NCBI RefSeq assembly: GCF_017304615.1
Contig: NZ_JAFKLZ010000004.1
Coordinates: 1-64,000 of the forward strand
Source: Sphingomonas sp.
Lineage (GTDB): Bacteria; Pseudomonadota; Alphaproteobacteria; Sphingomonadales; Sphingomonadaceae
Length of the DNA stretch: 64,000 nt
Direction: 5' to 3'
Position numbers and translations under genes: made by a program. Below, one piece after another: positions 54,647 to 62,399 of the stretch. The stretch's first letter is position 1, and each line of letters starts with the position of its first letter. The notes beneath the pieces were generated by a model. The model was not told where the DNA came from and did not search any database. It worked only from the letters and a program-made list of their open reading frames with translations.

Positions 54647-55025
54647 TCAACTGTTGGCGGCTGCCTCCCATTCGCGTTCGCGCATGAGCTCAGCCGCAAC
54701 CGGCAGCGCCACCTTTGCATCACGCGGTACCATCGGCACCGGATTGCGCAGCAAGCTCAGGGTCAGCTTTAAAAACCCTGTGCCCGACCATTATGCACAG
54801 CCAGGAATTGCGCGAAACATTCCGCAAGGCCGCGATGACCGAAGGCAGGGTCGCGATATGGCAGTCGCAACTGATCGTCAATCCGACGATATCGAACCAG
54901 TCATCCGCCGCTCGTTGGAGCAGGTCGGAAGTCTCGACATCGCTCAGCCCGTCGGTGACCCAGCCGTCGAGTCTGAACACCTCGTCGATCACCACGGTGC
55001 CGAAATTGTGCTGATCCCCGGGCAT
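54647..55025 (-). pseudogene. ppaA: Truncated, frameshifted PpaA/AerR cobalamin-binding antirepressor
   Basis: AerR/PpaA is the B12-binding partner that relieves PpsR repression. Only the B12-binding domain survives: PGDQHNFGTVVIDEVFRLDGW keeps the D-x-H-x-x-G motif, followed by VGLTISCDCHIATLPSVIAAL and IMVGHRVF. The frame ends at GADGTA with TGA at about 54720; a one-base change restores DAKVALPVAAELMREREWEAAANS. The normal N-terminal region is absent: the B12 domain starts 8 bases from the ccmI stop. Positioned just upstream of ppsR, as in intact clusters. Confidence 0.85.
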
Positions 55026-55032
55026 CCAATCC

Positions 55033-55674
55033 CTACCGTTTTTGGGGCGCGTTGGCGTTCATCGCCTGGAACTGATCGATCATCGCCAGTTGCTCGGCGA
55101 TATCGATGCGATACGGCGCGTCGCGCGGTGTGAGAGCCAGGGCGCGGAGCCACGATATTTTGGCCGTCGCCAAGTCGCCGGTCTGGGCATAGGCCATGCC
55201 GAGATAGAAAGGCGGTCCGGGTTGGTCTGGACCCAGCGCCATCGCGCGGCGAAACGCGAACAGCGCGGTCGGCGACAGCTGACCGCCGTCATGGGTCGCG
55301 ACCGCGCTGCCGAGCCCGGCCCACAAAACCGCATCGCCAGGATCGCGCGCGATCGCGTCGAGCATCACTTGCACGGCCGCCTCGGTATTGCCCTCGCGCA
55401 GTTTATCGTCGGCCGCGGTCAGGATACGCGCGTCGCCCGGCTTGCCAGGCATGATCGCTTCGCGGAACGCAACCAGGCCACCCTCGATCTCGACAGGTTT
55501 CGAATCGGCTTCGACGGGATGGCCGGGGAGCGTCGCCCGCTGCTGCCAGGCATAGCCTGCCGCCCCCAGCATCAATGCGGACGCGACGAACATCCAAAGC
55601 CCGCGCGCCAATCCGGCGAACCAAAGCACGGTAATCGACGCGCAGCCAATCAGGAGGAGCAAAATCCAGCCCAT
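55033..55674 (-). CDS. ccmI: Cytochrome c biogenesis protein CcmI/CycH-like (TPR)
   Basis: Last gene of the ccm operon; presents apocytochrome to the haem lyase. The 213-residue product starts with two hydrophobic helices (MGWILLLLIGCASITVLW; GLWMFVASALMLGAAGYAW), then a soluble domain with about three TPR-like repeats (AVLWAGLGSAVATHDGGQL ... AFRRAMALGPDQPGPPFYLGMAYAQTGDLATAKISWLRALAL). It overlaps the ccmH stop. The ATG at 55674 starts at the first helix. The stop lies 8 bases before the ppaA scar. Confidence 0.85.
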   Translation of the reverse strand: MGWILLLLIGCASITVLWFAGLARGLWMFVASALMLGAAGYAWQQRATLPGHPVEADSKPVEIEGGLVAFREAIMPGKPGDARILTAADDKLREGNTEAAVQVMLDAIARDPGDAVLWAGLGSAVATHDGGQLSPTALFAFRRAMALGPDQPGPPFYLGMAYAQTGDLATAKISWLRALALTPRDAPYRIDIAEQLAMIDQFQAMNANAPQKR

Positions 55675-56078
55675 CAGCGGCGGCGTTTCAGGCTGCGTCG
55701 TGCGATCAGGCCGCCGACCAAAAGCAATACGACCGGCGCGATCCACAGCGGCGCGGTGACCGCGCTCATCGGCGGATCGTAAGTGACGTAGTCGCCATAA
55801 CTCTTGATCAGCCAGGCCCGGATACTTTCGGGGCTTTCCCCGGCGGCGATGCGCGTGCGCACCAGCGATCGCATGTCGCCCGCCATTTCCGCGCTGCTGT
55901 CGGCAATCGACTGGCCCTGGCAGACCAGGCAGCGCAGTTCCTCCATGAGTGCGCGCGCCTTCGCCTCTTTGGCGGGGTCGGCGAGTTGGACGTTGGCGTA
56001 GCGCGCGGGCGGCAGATTGCTATCCGCCAGGGCAGGTATCGCCACGAACAACCCACAAAGCGCCAGCCAACGCTTCAT
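55674..56078 (-). CDS. ccmH: Cytochrome c maturation thiol-oxidoreductase CcmH
   Basis: Reduces or holds the CxxC of apocytochrome during haem attachment. The 134-residue protein has a signal peptide (MKRWLALCGLFVAIPALA), the family motif LRCLVCQGQSIADSSAEMAGDMRS with the active Cys pair, and one C-terminal transmembrane helix (LWIAPVVLLLVGGLIA). It overlaps both ccmG and ccmI. Confidence 0.94.
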   Translation of the reverse strand: MKRWLALCGLFVAIPALADSNLPPARYANVQLADPAKEAKARALMEELRCLVCQGQSIADSSAEMAGDMRSLVRTRIAAGESPESIRAWLIKSYGDYVTYDPPMSAVTAPLWIAPVVLLLVGGLIARRSLKRRR

Positions 56079-56602
56079 CGCGCACCCCGCACGGCGGCGA
56101 TGATCGACGGCACATCCTCCGCGCGGATATCGCCGATATGCTGAAGCACGATCTTCCCGCGGCCGTCGATCACGAAGCTTTCGGGCACGCCCGACGAACC
56201 GAGGGCGAACTGGACGCTCGATTCGGGATCGCTGCCGATCGCCTCATACGGATCGCCGTTGCGGGATAGAAATTCCTTGATCGCCGGGCCTGTGTCACGA
56301 ATCGCGATGCCTTGAATGCGCACGCCGGCCTGCTTGAGCTTCGCCAGTTGCGGGGCTTCGGCTGCGCATGGCACGCACCAGCTCGCGAACACGTTGATCA
56401 GCCGCGGCTGACCGTCGTTGAACGACGCGCTAGCCAGGGCGGGTTTGTCGGGCAGGATCGCCGGGAGGGTGAAATTGGGCAACGCCTTGCCGACCAGCGC
56501 CGACTTCACGGCGCGGTCGGCGGGCCGGAAAAGACCGCCCGCAGCGAGGCCGATCACCAGCACAAAGACCAGCAGCGGCACCCAAAATAACCAGCGCTTC
56601 AT
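56075..56602 (-). CDS. ccmG: Thiol:disulphide interchange protein CcmG/DsbE
   Basis: Periplasmic thioredoxin-like protein anchored by an N-terminal helix (residues about 5-25). The 175-residue sequence has the WCVPC active site within NVFASWCVPCAAEAPQLAKLKQ near residue 83 and the GVPESFVIDGRG cis-Pro loop near 140. The frame is open to 57115 but MKRWLFWVPLL at 56602 is the family start, overlapping the ccmF stop by four bases. Confidence 0.94.
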   Translation of the reverse strand: MKRWLFWVPLLVFVLVIGLAAGGLFRPADRAVKSALVGKALPNFTLPAILPDKPALASASFNDGQPRLINVFASWCVPCAAEAPQLAKLKQAGVRIQGIAIRDTGPAIKEFLSRNGDPYEAIGSDPESSVQFALGSSGVPESFVIDGRGKIVLQHIGDIRAEDVPSIIAAVRGAR

Positions 56603-58515
56603 ATGAGCGCCCTTTCGGGCCGCCGCTCGCGTGACCAGCGCCCCAGCAGCGACAAGGCACCGCCGAGCGCGATCAGCGCGCCGCCCAACCAGATGAACGT
56701 CACGAACGGCTTCCACCACAATCGCAATTGCCACCGCCCCGCTTCGTCGGGCTGGCCGAGCACGGTGTAAAGCTGCCCATCCAACCGCGTGGCGATCGCC
56801 GACTCGCTGGTGACCGTTACCGGATCCGAGAAGAAGCGCGACTGCGGCCGCAAGATCATCGCGGCGCCGACGCCGCGCCGCACGCTGAGTTGCGCCTCCA
56901 GCGCCGACCAGTTCGGCCCGACGCGCGGCGCGATGCCATTTAGCGTCACTGCGTACGGACCGACTTTGTACGGTTCCCCGATCTTGGCCGCGACCAGCTT
57001 CTCCTTGGTGAATGCACTGTCGCTCGCCATCCCTGCCAGGCTGACCGCTATACCGAGATGCGCGACGACCATGCCGTAAATGAACAACGGCGTGCGACGC
57101 AGGTTGCGCTTCCACAATGGCGCAACACTTGCCGCCGCCAAGCCCGCCGACAGCGACAGACCCGCCAGCGGCAGGATCCCGATACCCCCGCCAAAGACGG
57201 CGAACAGCAAGAGTATGACCGCCGCGATCGCCACCGGCACAAACATTCGGCCAATCAGGGCCTTGCCGTCATCGCGGCGCCAGCGCAGCAGCGGCCCCGC
57301 CGCCATGATCGCTGCCAGGATCAGCGCGATAGGACCGATCGTCTTGTCGAAGAACGGCGGACCGACCGACAACTGCACCCCGAATCCCGCCGCGACGATT
57401 GGATAAAGCGTGCCGATCAGCACGAGCGCGAGGATTACCGTCAGCAGAAGGTTGTTGGCGACCAGCGCACCTTCGCGGCTGATGGGATCGAAGGTATTGC
57501 CCGCTCGCACCGTTCCCACGCGCAGACCGAACAGCGCTAGCGCCCCGCCGATATAGATAGCCAGTAGAACCAGGATGAATGCGCCGCGCGTCGGATCGAC
57601 CGCGAAGGCGTGGACGCTGGTCAAGATGCCCGACCGCACCAGGAAGGTGCCGATCATGCTCATCGAAAAGGCGACCACTGCGAGCATCACGGTCCACGCA
57701 CGCAAGCCATCGCGCGTCGCCAATACGGTCACCGAATGAAGCAAGGCGGTCGCCGCCAGCCACGGCATCAGCGATGCATTTTCGACCGGGTCCCAGAACC
57801 ACCACCCGCCCCAGCCGAGTTCGTAATAGGCCCAGTAGCTGCCCGCGGTGATGCCCAGCGTCAGGAAAATCCACGCGCCCAATATCCACGGTCGCATTGC
57901 GCGGGCAAACGCCGGCCCGACATCGCGCGTCACCAGCGCGCCGACCGCGAAGCTGAACGCGACCGACAACCCGACATAGCCGATATAGAGCGTCGGCGGG
58001 TGGAAGGCCAAGCCGGTGTCCTGGAGCAGCGGATTTAGCCCATTGCCGTCGATCGGCGCCGGGTCGAGGCGGGCGAACGGATTGGAGGCGAAGAGCAAAA
58101 AGGCATAGAAGCCTAGGGCGATCGACGCCTGCGCGCCCAAGGTCGCGGTCAGGGTCGCCTTTGGCAATCGCCGTTCGAGTAACGCCACCATGGCGCCGGC
58201 CAGCCCCAAGATCGTCACCCAGAGGAGCATCGAGCCCTCGTGGTTGCCCCAAGCGCCGGCAAACTTGTAGAGCCAGGGTTTGGCCGAATGACTGTTTTCC
58301 GCAACGAGAAGCACCGACGTATCGCTGCGGAGAAACACCGCTATGAGGCAGCCCATCGCGACAAGCGCAAGCAGCCCCTGGACCAATGCGATCGGGCGTA
58401 CCGCCGCCATGACGTCATCACGGTTCTTGGGGATGCCAATCGCCGCCATGGCCAGCTGCAGCGCGGCCAAAGCGGCAGCAAACCATAAAGCGGCGAGCCC
58501 CCCTTCGGCTATCAC
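56599..58515 (-). CDS. ccmF: Cytochrome c haem lyase subunit CcmF
   Basis: A 638-residue inner-membrane protein with about 14-15 helices that joins haem to apocytochrome. It has the periplasmic WWD domain (WGGWWFWDPVENASLMPW) near residue 235 and His residues flanking it (HEGSMLLW, FHPPTLYIGYVG) that ligate haem. It overlaps ccmE and ccmG by four bases. Confidence 0.95.
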   Translation of the reverse strand: MIAEGGLAALWFAAALAALQLAMAAIGIPKNRDDVMAAVRPIALVQGLLALVAMGCLIAVFLRSDTSVLLVAENSHSAKPWLYKFAGAWGNHEGSMLLWVTILGLAGAMVALLERRLPKATLTATLGAQASIALGFYAFLLFASNPFARLDPAPIDGNGLNPLLQDTGLAFHPPTLYIGYVGLSVAFSFAVGALVTRDVGPAFARAMRPWILGAWIFLTLGITAGSYWAYYELGWGGWWFWDPVENASLMPWLAATALLHSVTVLATRDGLRAWTVMLAVVAFSMSMIGTFLVRSGILTSVHAFAVDPTRGAFILVLLAIYIGGALALFGLRVGTVRAGNTFDPISREGALVANNLLLTVILALVLIGTLYPIVAAGFGVQLSVGPPFFDKTIGPIALILAAIMAAGPLLRWRRDDGKALIGRMFVPVAIAAVILLLFAVFGGGIGILPLAGLSLSAGLAAASVAPLWKRNLRRTPLFIYGMVVAHLGIAVSLAGMASDSAFTKEKLVAAKIGEPYKVGPYAVTLNGIAPRVGPNWSALEAQLSVRRGVGAAMILRPQSRFFSDPVTVTSESAIATRLDGQLYTVLGQPDEAGRWQLRLWWKPFVTFIWLGGALIALGGALSLLGRWSRERRPERALI

Positions 58516-58946
58516 TGCTTCAAGCTCTTGGTCTCGTGCATCTTGCCGGCCAGCTCGGGCGGCATGTACTTCTCGTCATGTTTGGCGAGCAGATTGGTCG
58601 CAACGAAGCCGCCGTCCGGCTGGAATTGCCCCTCGGCAACGACGCCCGATTTTTCGCGGAATAGATCGGGTGCGATCCCGCGAAAGGTTACCGGCGTGGT
58701 TGCCTGGCCGTCGGTTACGGCGAACCTTAAGGTAACCCCGTCCGCGGCGCGCTTGATCGACCCGGCTACGACCATCCCGCCGAGACGAACGGCCTTGCCG
58801 AGCGGCAGGCCGTCCTTCTTCACGTCCGATGGAGCGTAGAAAAACGCGGCCTGGTCCTTCAACGCCGACAGCGCGAGCAGGCCCGCGGCGACTACGGCGA
58901 TCATGGCAAGCGCGGCGAGCATCAGCCGCTGGTTCTTCGCTTTCAC
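58512..58946 (-). CDS. ccmE: Haem chaperone CcmE
   Basis: Periplasmic haem carrier of 144 residues with an N-terminal anchor helix (LMLAALAMIAVVAAGLLAL), an OB-fold beta-barrel (RLGGMVVAGSIKRAADGVTLRFAVTDG) and the haem-binding His in LLAKHDEKYMPPEL near residue 124. Fourth in the ccmC-ccmI run, overlapping ccmF. Confidence 0.94.
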   Translation of the reverse strand: MKAKNQRLMLAALAMIAVVAAGLLALSALKDQAAFFYAPSDVKKDGLPLGKAVRLGGMVVAGSIKRAADGVTLRFAVTDGQATTPVTFRGIAPDLFREKSGVVAEGQFQPDGGFVATNLLAKHDEKYMPPELAGKMHETKSLKQ

Positions 58947-59056
58947 GGCAACCGCTTCTCCGCAGCGCGCATCGCCAGCCAGCTGGCTAGCGCAAGCCCC
59001 GCCCCGGCGAGCAATGTCAGGGCATAGGCGGCGATGACAAACGGCCAGCCGTTCAT
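58943..59056 (-). CDS. ccmD: Haem exporter protein CcmD
   Basis: A 37-residue single-helix protein (MNGWPFVIAAYALTLLAGAGLALASWL and a basic C-terminus) that links CcmE to CcmC. It is too short for most gene finders but sits exactly between ccmC and ccmE with overlaps on both sides, which is the family's fixed position. Confidence 0.88.
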   Translation of the reverse strand: MNGWPFVIAAYALTLLAGAGLALASWLAMRAAEKRLP

Positions 59057-59778
59057 GCCGCCGCCATCCGGCGCATCCTCGCCTCGGCTTTGGTCGAAGC
59101 CAGGATCGTCCGCATCCGCATCAGCACGACGGCGGCGAAGATGAAGGTGAAGCCGCCAAGCGTGAACCACAGCGGCCACAGCATCGAGCTATCGATGCTC
59201 GAACTGGTCAGCCCGATGCTCTCGCCCTGATGCAGCGTATTCCACCACACCACCGAATATCGGATGATCGGCAGCAGCACCGTCCCCGCCACGCCATAAA
59301 TCGCCGGCACGCGTCCGTCGCCGCCCTGCTCGGCGTCGGCGCGAGCCAGCGCCATGTAGGCGAGGTAGACGAAGAACAGCAGCAGCATCGACGTCAGCCG
59401 CCCGTCCCATTGCCACCACGTCCCCCAGGTCGGCCGCCCCCAGATAGATCCGGTCGCCAGACACAGGAACGCGAACAGCGCGCCCGGCAAGGCGATCGCT
59501 CGCGCCGCGACCCGCGCCAGCGGGTGCCGCCACACGAGATACACGATCGACGAAACCGCAATCCCGCTCCACCCGCCCATGCCGAGCCAAGCGGTCGGAA
59601 CATGAATGTAGAGGATCCGCACGCTTTCGCCTTGCAGATAATCGGGCGGAGTCAACGTCAATCCCGCCCAGCATCCGAACGCCGTCAGCGCGACGCCCAG
59701 CCAGAAAAAGACCGGGGTCAAAGGCCGAGCGATTTTCAGGAAACGAACCGGATTGGCGAAGGCATGCAAACTGGCCAT
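59053..59778 (-). CDS. ccmC: Haem exporter/delivery protein CcmC
   Basis: A six-helix, 241-residue membrane protein that loads haem onto CcmE. It has the WWD-type motif GRPTWGTWWQWDGRLTS near residue 115 and periplasmic His residues (YIHVPTAWLGMGGW, NTLHQGESIG). The ATG at 59778 is used; two in-frame ATG lie 7 and 10 codons earlier. ccmA and ccmB are not in the window. Starts the operon, divergent from ispH. Confidence 0.93.
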   Translation of the reverse strand: MASLHAFANPVRFLKIARPLTPVFFWLGVALTAFGCWAGLTLTPPDYLQGESVRILYIHVPTAWLGMGGWSGIAVSSIVYLVWRHPLARVAARAIALPGALFAFLCLATGSIWGRPTWGTWWQWDGRLTSMLLLFFVYLAYMALARADAEQGGDGRVPAIYGVAGTVLLPIIRYSVVWWNTLHQGESIGLTSSSIDSSMLWPLWFTLGGFTFIFAAVVLMRMRTILASTKAEARMRRMAAA

Positions 59779-59835
59779 TTTCACGTCAATATCCAACATC
59801 GGCCGCATAATCCATGCCCTGTCCAAACATAAATG

Positions 59836-59853
59836 TGTCAGGCAGATTTGACA
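59836..59853. promoter_or_regulatory. PpsR/CrtJ-type binding site (TGT-N12-ACA) overlapping a -35 box
   Basis: TGTCA, eight bases, TGACA: a perfect five-base inverted repeat in the published PpsR format TGT-N12-ACA. The right half contains TTGACA (59848-59853), a consensus -35 box for ispH, with TAATCA or GATAAT 14-16 bases on. The site lies midway between ccmC (58 bases) and ispH (56 bases). Confidence 0.65.
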
Positions 59854-59908
59854 CTTTGTGATCTGCGGATAATCATCCGAATCGACACGAACGCCGAAGG
59901 GGGAGGCG

Positions 59909-60874
59909 ATGCCGCAACAACGATTGCACGTCGTCTTGGCCAAGCCCCGCGGGTTTTGCGCGGGCGTCCGGCGTGCAATCGAAATCGTTGAACGCGCGCT
60001 GGAACGCGATAGCAATCCCGTTTTTGTGCGTCATGAAATCGTCCATAATCGCCATGTCGTCGACCGCCTGCGCGCCAAGGGCGCGACATTCGTCAAGGAA
60101 TTATCCGAAGTGCCGGACGGGGCGGTGACAATTTTCAGCGCACACGGCGTGTCCCGCTCCGTCGAAAACGAAGCCCGCGCGCGCGGGCTGCCCGTGGTCG
60201 ACGCCACCTGCCCCCTGGTGGCGAAAGTGCATCTCCAGGCGCGGCGCTACACCAGAGCGGGACGGGTCGTGGTGCTAATCGGCCATGCCGGTCATCCCGA
60301 GGTCGAAGGAACCCTGGGTCAGATCGAGGGGCAAGTTCACTTGGTTTCGACCGTGGAGGACGTCGCCGCGCTGCCGCTGTCCGAAAAAACGCCCATCGCC
60401 CATGTCACACAGACAACGCTGAGCGTTGACGACACGCGCGAAATCATCGCTGCGTTGAACGCTCGGTTCGCCGATCCGATAGGCCCCCAACTTTCGGACA
60501 TTTGTTATGCGACGCAGAATCGCCAGAATGCGGTTCGTGACCTCGCCCGCGTCAGTGACCTGCTGATTGTCGTCGGCGCTGCGAATAGCTCGAATTCAAA
60601 CCGGCTTCGAGAGATCGGCACGGACACCGGCATACCCAGTTACCTGATAGACGACGGCGACGGACTCGATCCGGCGTGGCTTCACGGCGCCACGACGATC
60701 GGGCTCGCGGCCGGGGCGTCGGCGCCCGACGATTTGATTGACGGCGTAATCGCGGCGATCGGGCAGTGGCGCGCGGTTAGCGTGTCGGAGCTCGACGGCG
60801 TCGAGGAGACGCTCGAATTCAACTTGCCGCCAATGGTTCGCCCGCGCGCCTCTACCGCGAGCGCGATTGCTTGA
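59909..60874 (+). CDS. ispH: 4-hydroxy-3-methylbut-2-enyl diphosphate reductase (IspH/LytB)
   Basis: Last step of the MEP pathway, giving IPP and DMAPP. The 321-residue protein keeps the three iron-sulphur Cys ([10 protein letters not shown] near 17, [11 protein letters not shown] near 100, [10 protein letters not shown] near 195), the catalytic HPEVEGT Glu, VTQTTLS and SSNSNRL. So it is intact. In phototrophs an extra copy can supply phytol and carotenoid precursors; whether this is the sole copy is unknown. Stop overlaps the hemC remnant (TTGA). Confidence 0.94.
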   Translation: MPQQRLHVVLAKPRGFCAGVRRAIEIVERALERDSNPVFVRHEIVHNRHVVDRLRAKGATFVKELSEVPDGAVTIFSAHGVSRSVENEARARGLPVVDATCPLVAKVHLQARRYTRAGRVVVLIGHAGHPEVEGTLGQIEGQVHLVSTVEDVAALPLSEKTPIAHVTQTTLSVDDTREIIAALNARFADPIGPQLSDICYATQNRQNAVRDLARVSDLLIVVGAANSSNSNRLREIGTDTGIPSYLIDDGDGLDPAWLHGATTIGLAAGASAPDDLIDGVIAAIGQWRAVSVSELDGVEETLEFNLPPMVRPRASTASAIA

Positions 60875-61758
60875 AGGTCATCCGGCTCGGCACTCGAGGA
60901 TCGCCGCTCGCAATTGCTCAGGCGCACATGGTGCGCGACGGGCTGATTGCGGCGCACCGCGTCGAGGTCAAAATCCATGTCATCAAGACGACGGGCGACA
61001 AGGTCCAGGACCGGCCGCTTGCCGAGATCGGCGGCAAGGCATTGTGGACCAAGGAACTCGACCGCGCGCTGCTGGACGACGAGATCGACATTGCGGTCCA
61101 CTCGATGAAGGATGTCGAGACGATCCGTCCGACGGAAATCGTGATCGCCGCCATTCTGCCGCGCGCCGACGTGCGCGACCGGATCATCGGTGCGGCGTCA
61201 GTCGCCGAACTACCGCAATGAGCCACCGTCGGCACCAGCTCGCCGCGCCGCGCGGCGCAATTGTTGCGGCTTCGCCCCGACCTGAAAATCGTGCAGTTCC
61301 GCGGCAACGTCGACACACGGGTCGACAAGCTGGCGGCGGGAGAGGCGCAAGCGACGCTGCTCGCTGCTGCGGGATTGGATCGGCTGGGCAGACCCGACGT
61401 TGGTGTCGCGATCCCGATCGAGGTGATGCTGCCCGCGCCGGCGCAGGGCGCTGTCGGTATCGAGGCGCGCCGAGCCGACGCCAAGTGCTGCGCGCTGGTC
61501 GCCGCCCTCGACCACGCGCCGACGCACGCCAGCGAAGGAGCTGAACGCGCCTAGCTAGCCGCGCTGCATGCCGATTGCCATTCCCCTGTCGCCGCCCTCG
61601 CGAGCGCTGACGGATCGATCCGCGCCGAACTGTTGGCGGCGGACGGCAGCGCGCACGTCGGCGGCGAAGGCAATGATCCGACGGCGTTGGCGGGGAAGCT
61701 TCTGGCCCGGGCGCCCGATAGCATCCGTCGACTGTTCGCTGCCGGACGTCGTGGCTGA
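60871..61758 (+). pseudogene. hemC: Porphobilinogen deaminase (hemC) with two in-frame stop codons
   Basis: HemC joins four porphobilinogens into hydroxymethylbilane. One continuous frame of 296 codons covers almost the whole family: RLGTRGSPLAIAQAHMV, KTTGDKVQDRPLAEIGGKALWTKELD, AVHSMKDVE, GTSSPRRAAQLLRLRPDL, FRGNVDTRVDKL, LPAPAQGAVGIEAR, and DCHSPVAALA with the cofactor Cys. It is interrupted by TGA at 61219 (where Gly is expected, ...PQ-GA-TVGTSS) and TAG at 61552 (after AERA). There is no frameshift, so decay is probably recent. TTG start inside the ispH stop; a functional hemC must exist elsewhere. Confidence 0.9.
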
Positions 61759-61784
61759 ATGAACACCATCCCAGAGATCGATCA

Positions 61785-62345
61785 ATGAAACCACTCGACG
61801 ATGAACAAGCGGCCGCGCGCGGCTGGTTCGAACATTTGCGCGACTTGATTTGCGCGGAGTTCGTGGCGATCGAGCGCGAGGCTGGGTCCGACGCCGCGTT
61901 CGACTATGTCGAATGGAACCGCGCGGATCCGTCCGGCGAGCCGGGCGGCGGCGGCGTGCGCGGCGTCCTGAAGGGCAAGGTGTTCGAGAAGGTCGGGGTG
62001 AACGTCTCGACCGTCGGCGGCGCCTTCGAAGGGGAGTTCGCAAAGTCGATCCACGGTGCCGCGGATGACCCCCAATTCTTCGCCACCGGAATCAGCTTGG
62101 TCGCGCACATGGCGAATCCGCATGTCCCGGCCGTGCACATGAATTGCCGTTTCCTCGTCACGACCAAGCGCTGGTTCGGCGGTGGCGCCGACCTCAACCC
62201 GCCTATCCCCTATGAGGAAGATACCAGCAGTTTCCACGCGGAGCTCAAAGCAGCCTGCGACCGGCACGGCGCTGATTATTACGAACGCTTCAGCAAATGG
62301 GCGCATGTACGCGAAATGCCCAGGCGGGAATTTCGCGCATTTTAG
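61785..62345 (+). pseudogene. hemF: C-terminally truncated aerobic coproporphyrinogen III oxidase (hemF)
   Basis: HemF decarboxylates coproporphyrinogen III. The 186-codon frame keeps the N-terminal two thirds (ARGWFEHLRDLICAEF, GKVFEKVGVNVSTVGG, MANPHVPAVHMNCRFL, WFGGGADLNPPIPYEEDTSSFHAELKAACDRHG) but ends soon after YYERFSKWA, where the family continues for about 100 more residues. The final stretch and the 55 bases to the next gene show no HemF similarity in any frame, so this is a deletion remnant. It follows hemC and ispH in the same orientation. Confidence 0.85.
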
Positions 62346-62399
62346 TGAGGGAAGCGCGAGCGACCTCGCCAAAGACTCCGGCCTTCGCGACGTACCCCT

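Noticed and set aside
61219..61221. TGA in hemC as a selenocysteine or recoded codon
   Set aside because: The site normally holds Gly in the family and no SECIS-like structure was seen; a second stop further on makes nonsense decay simpler.
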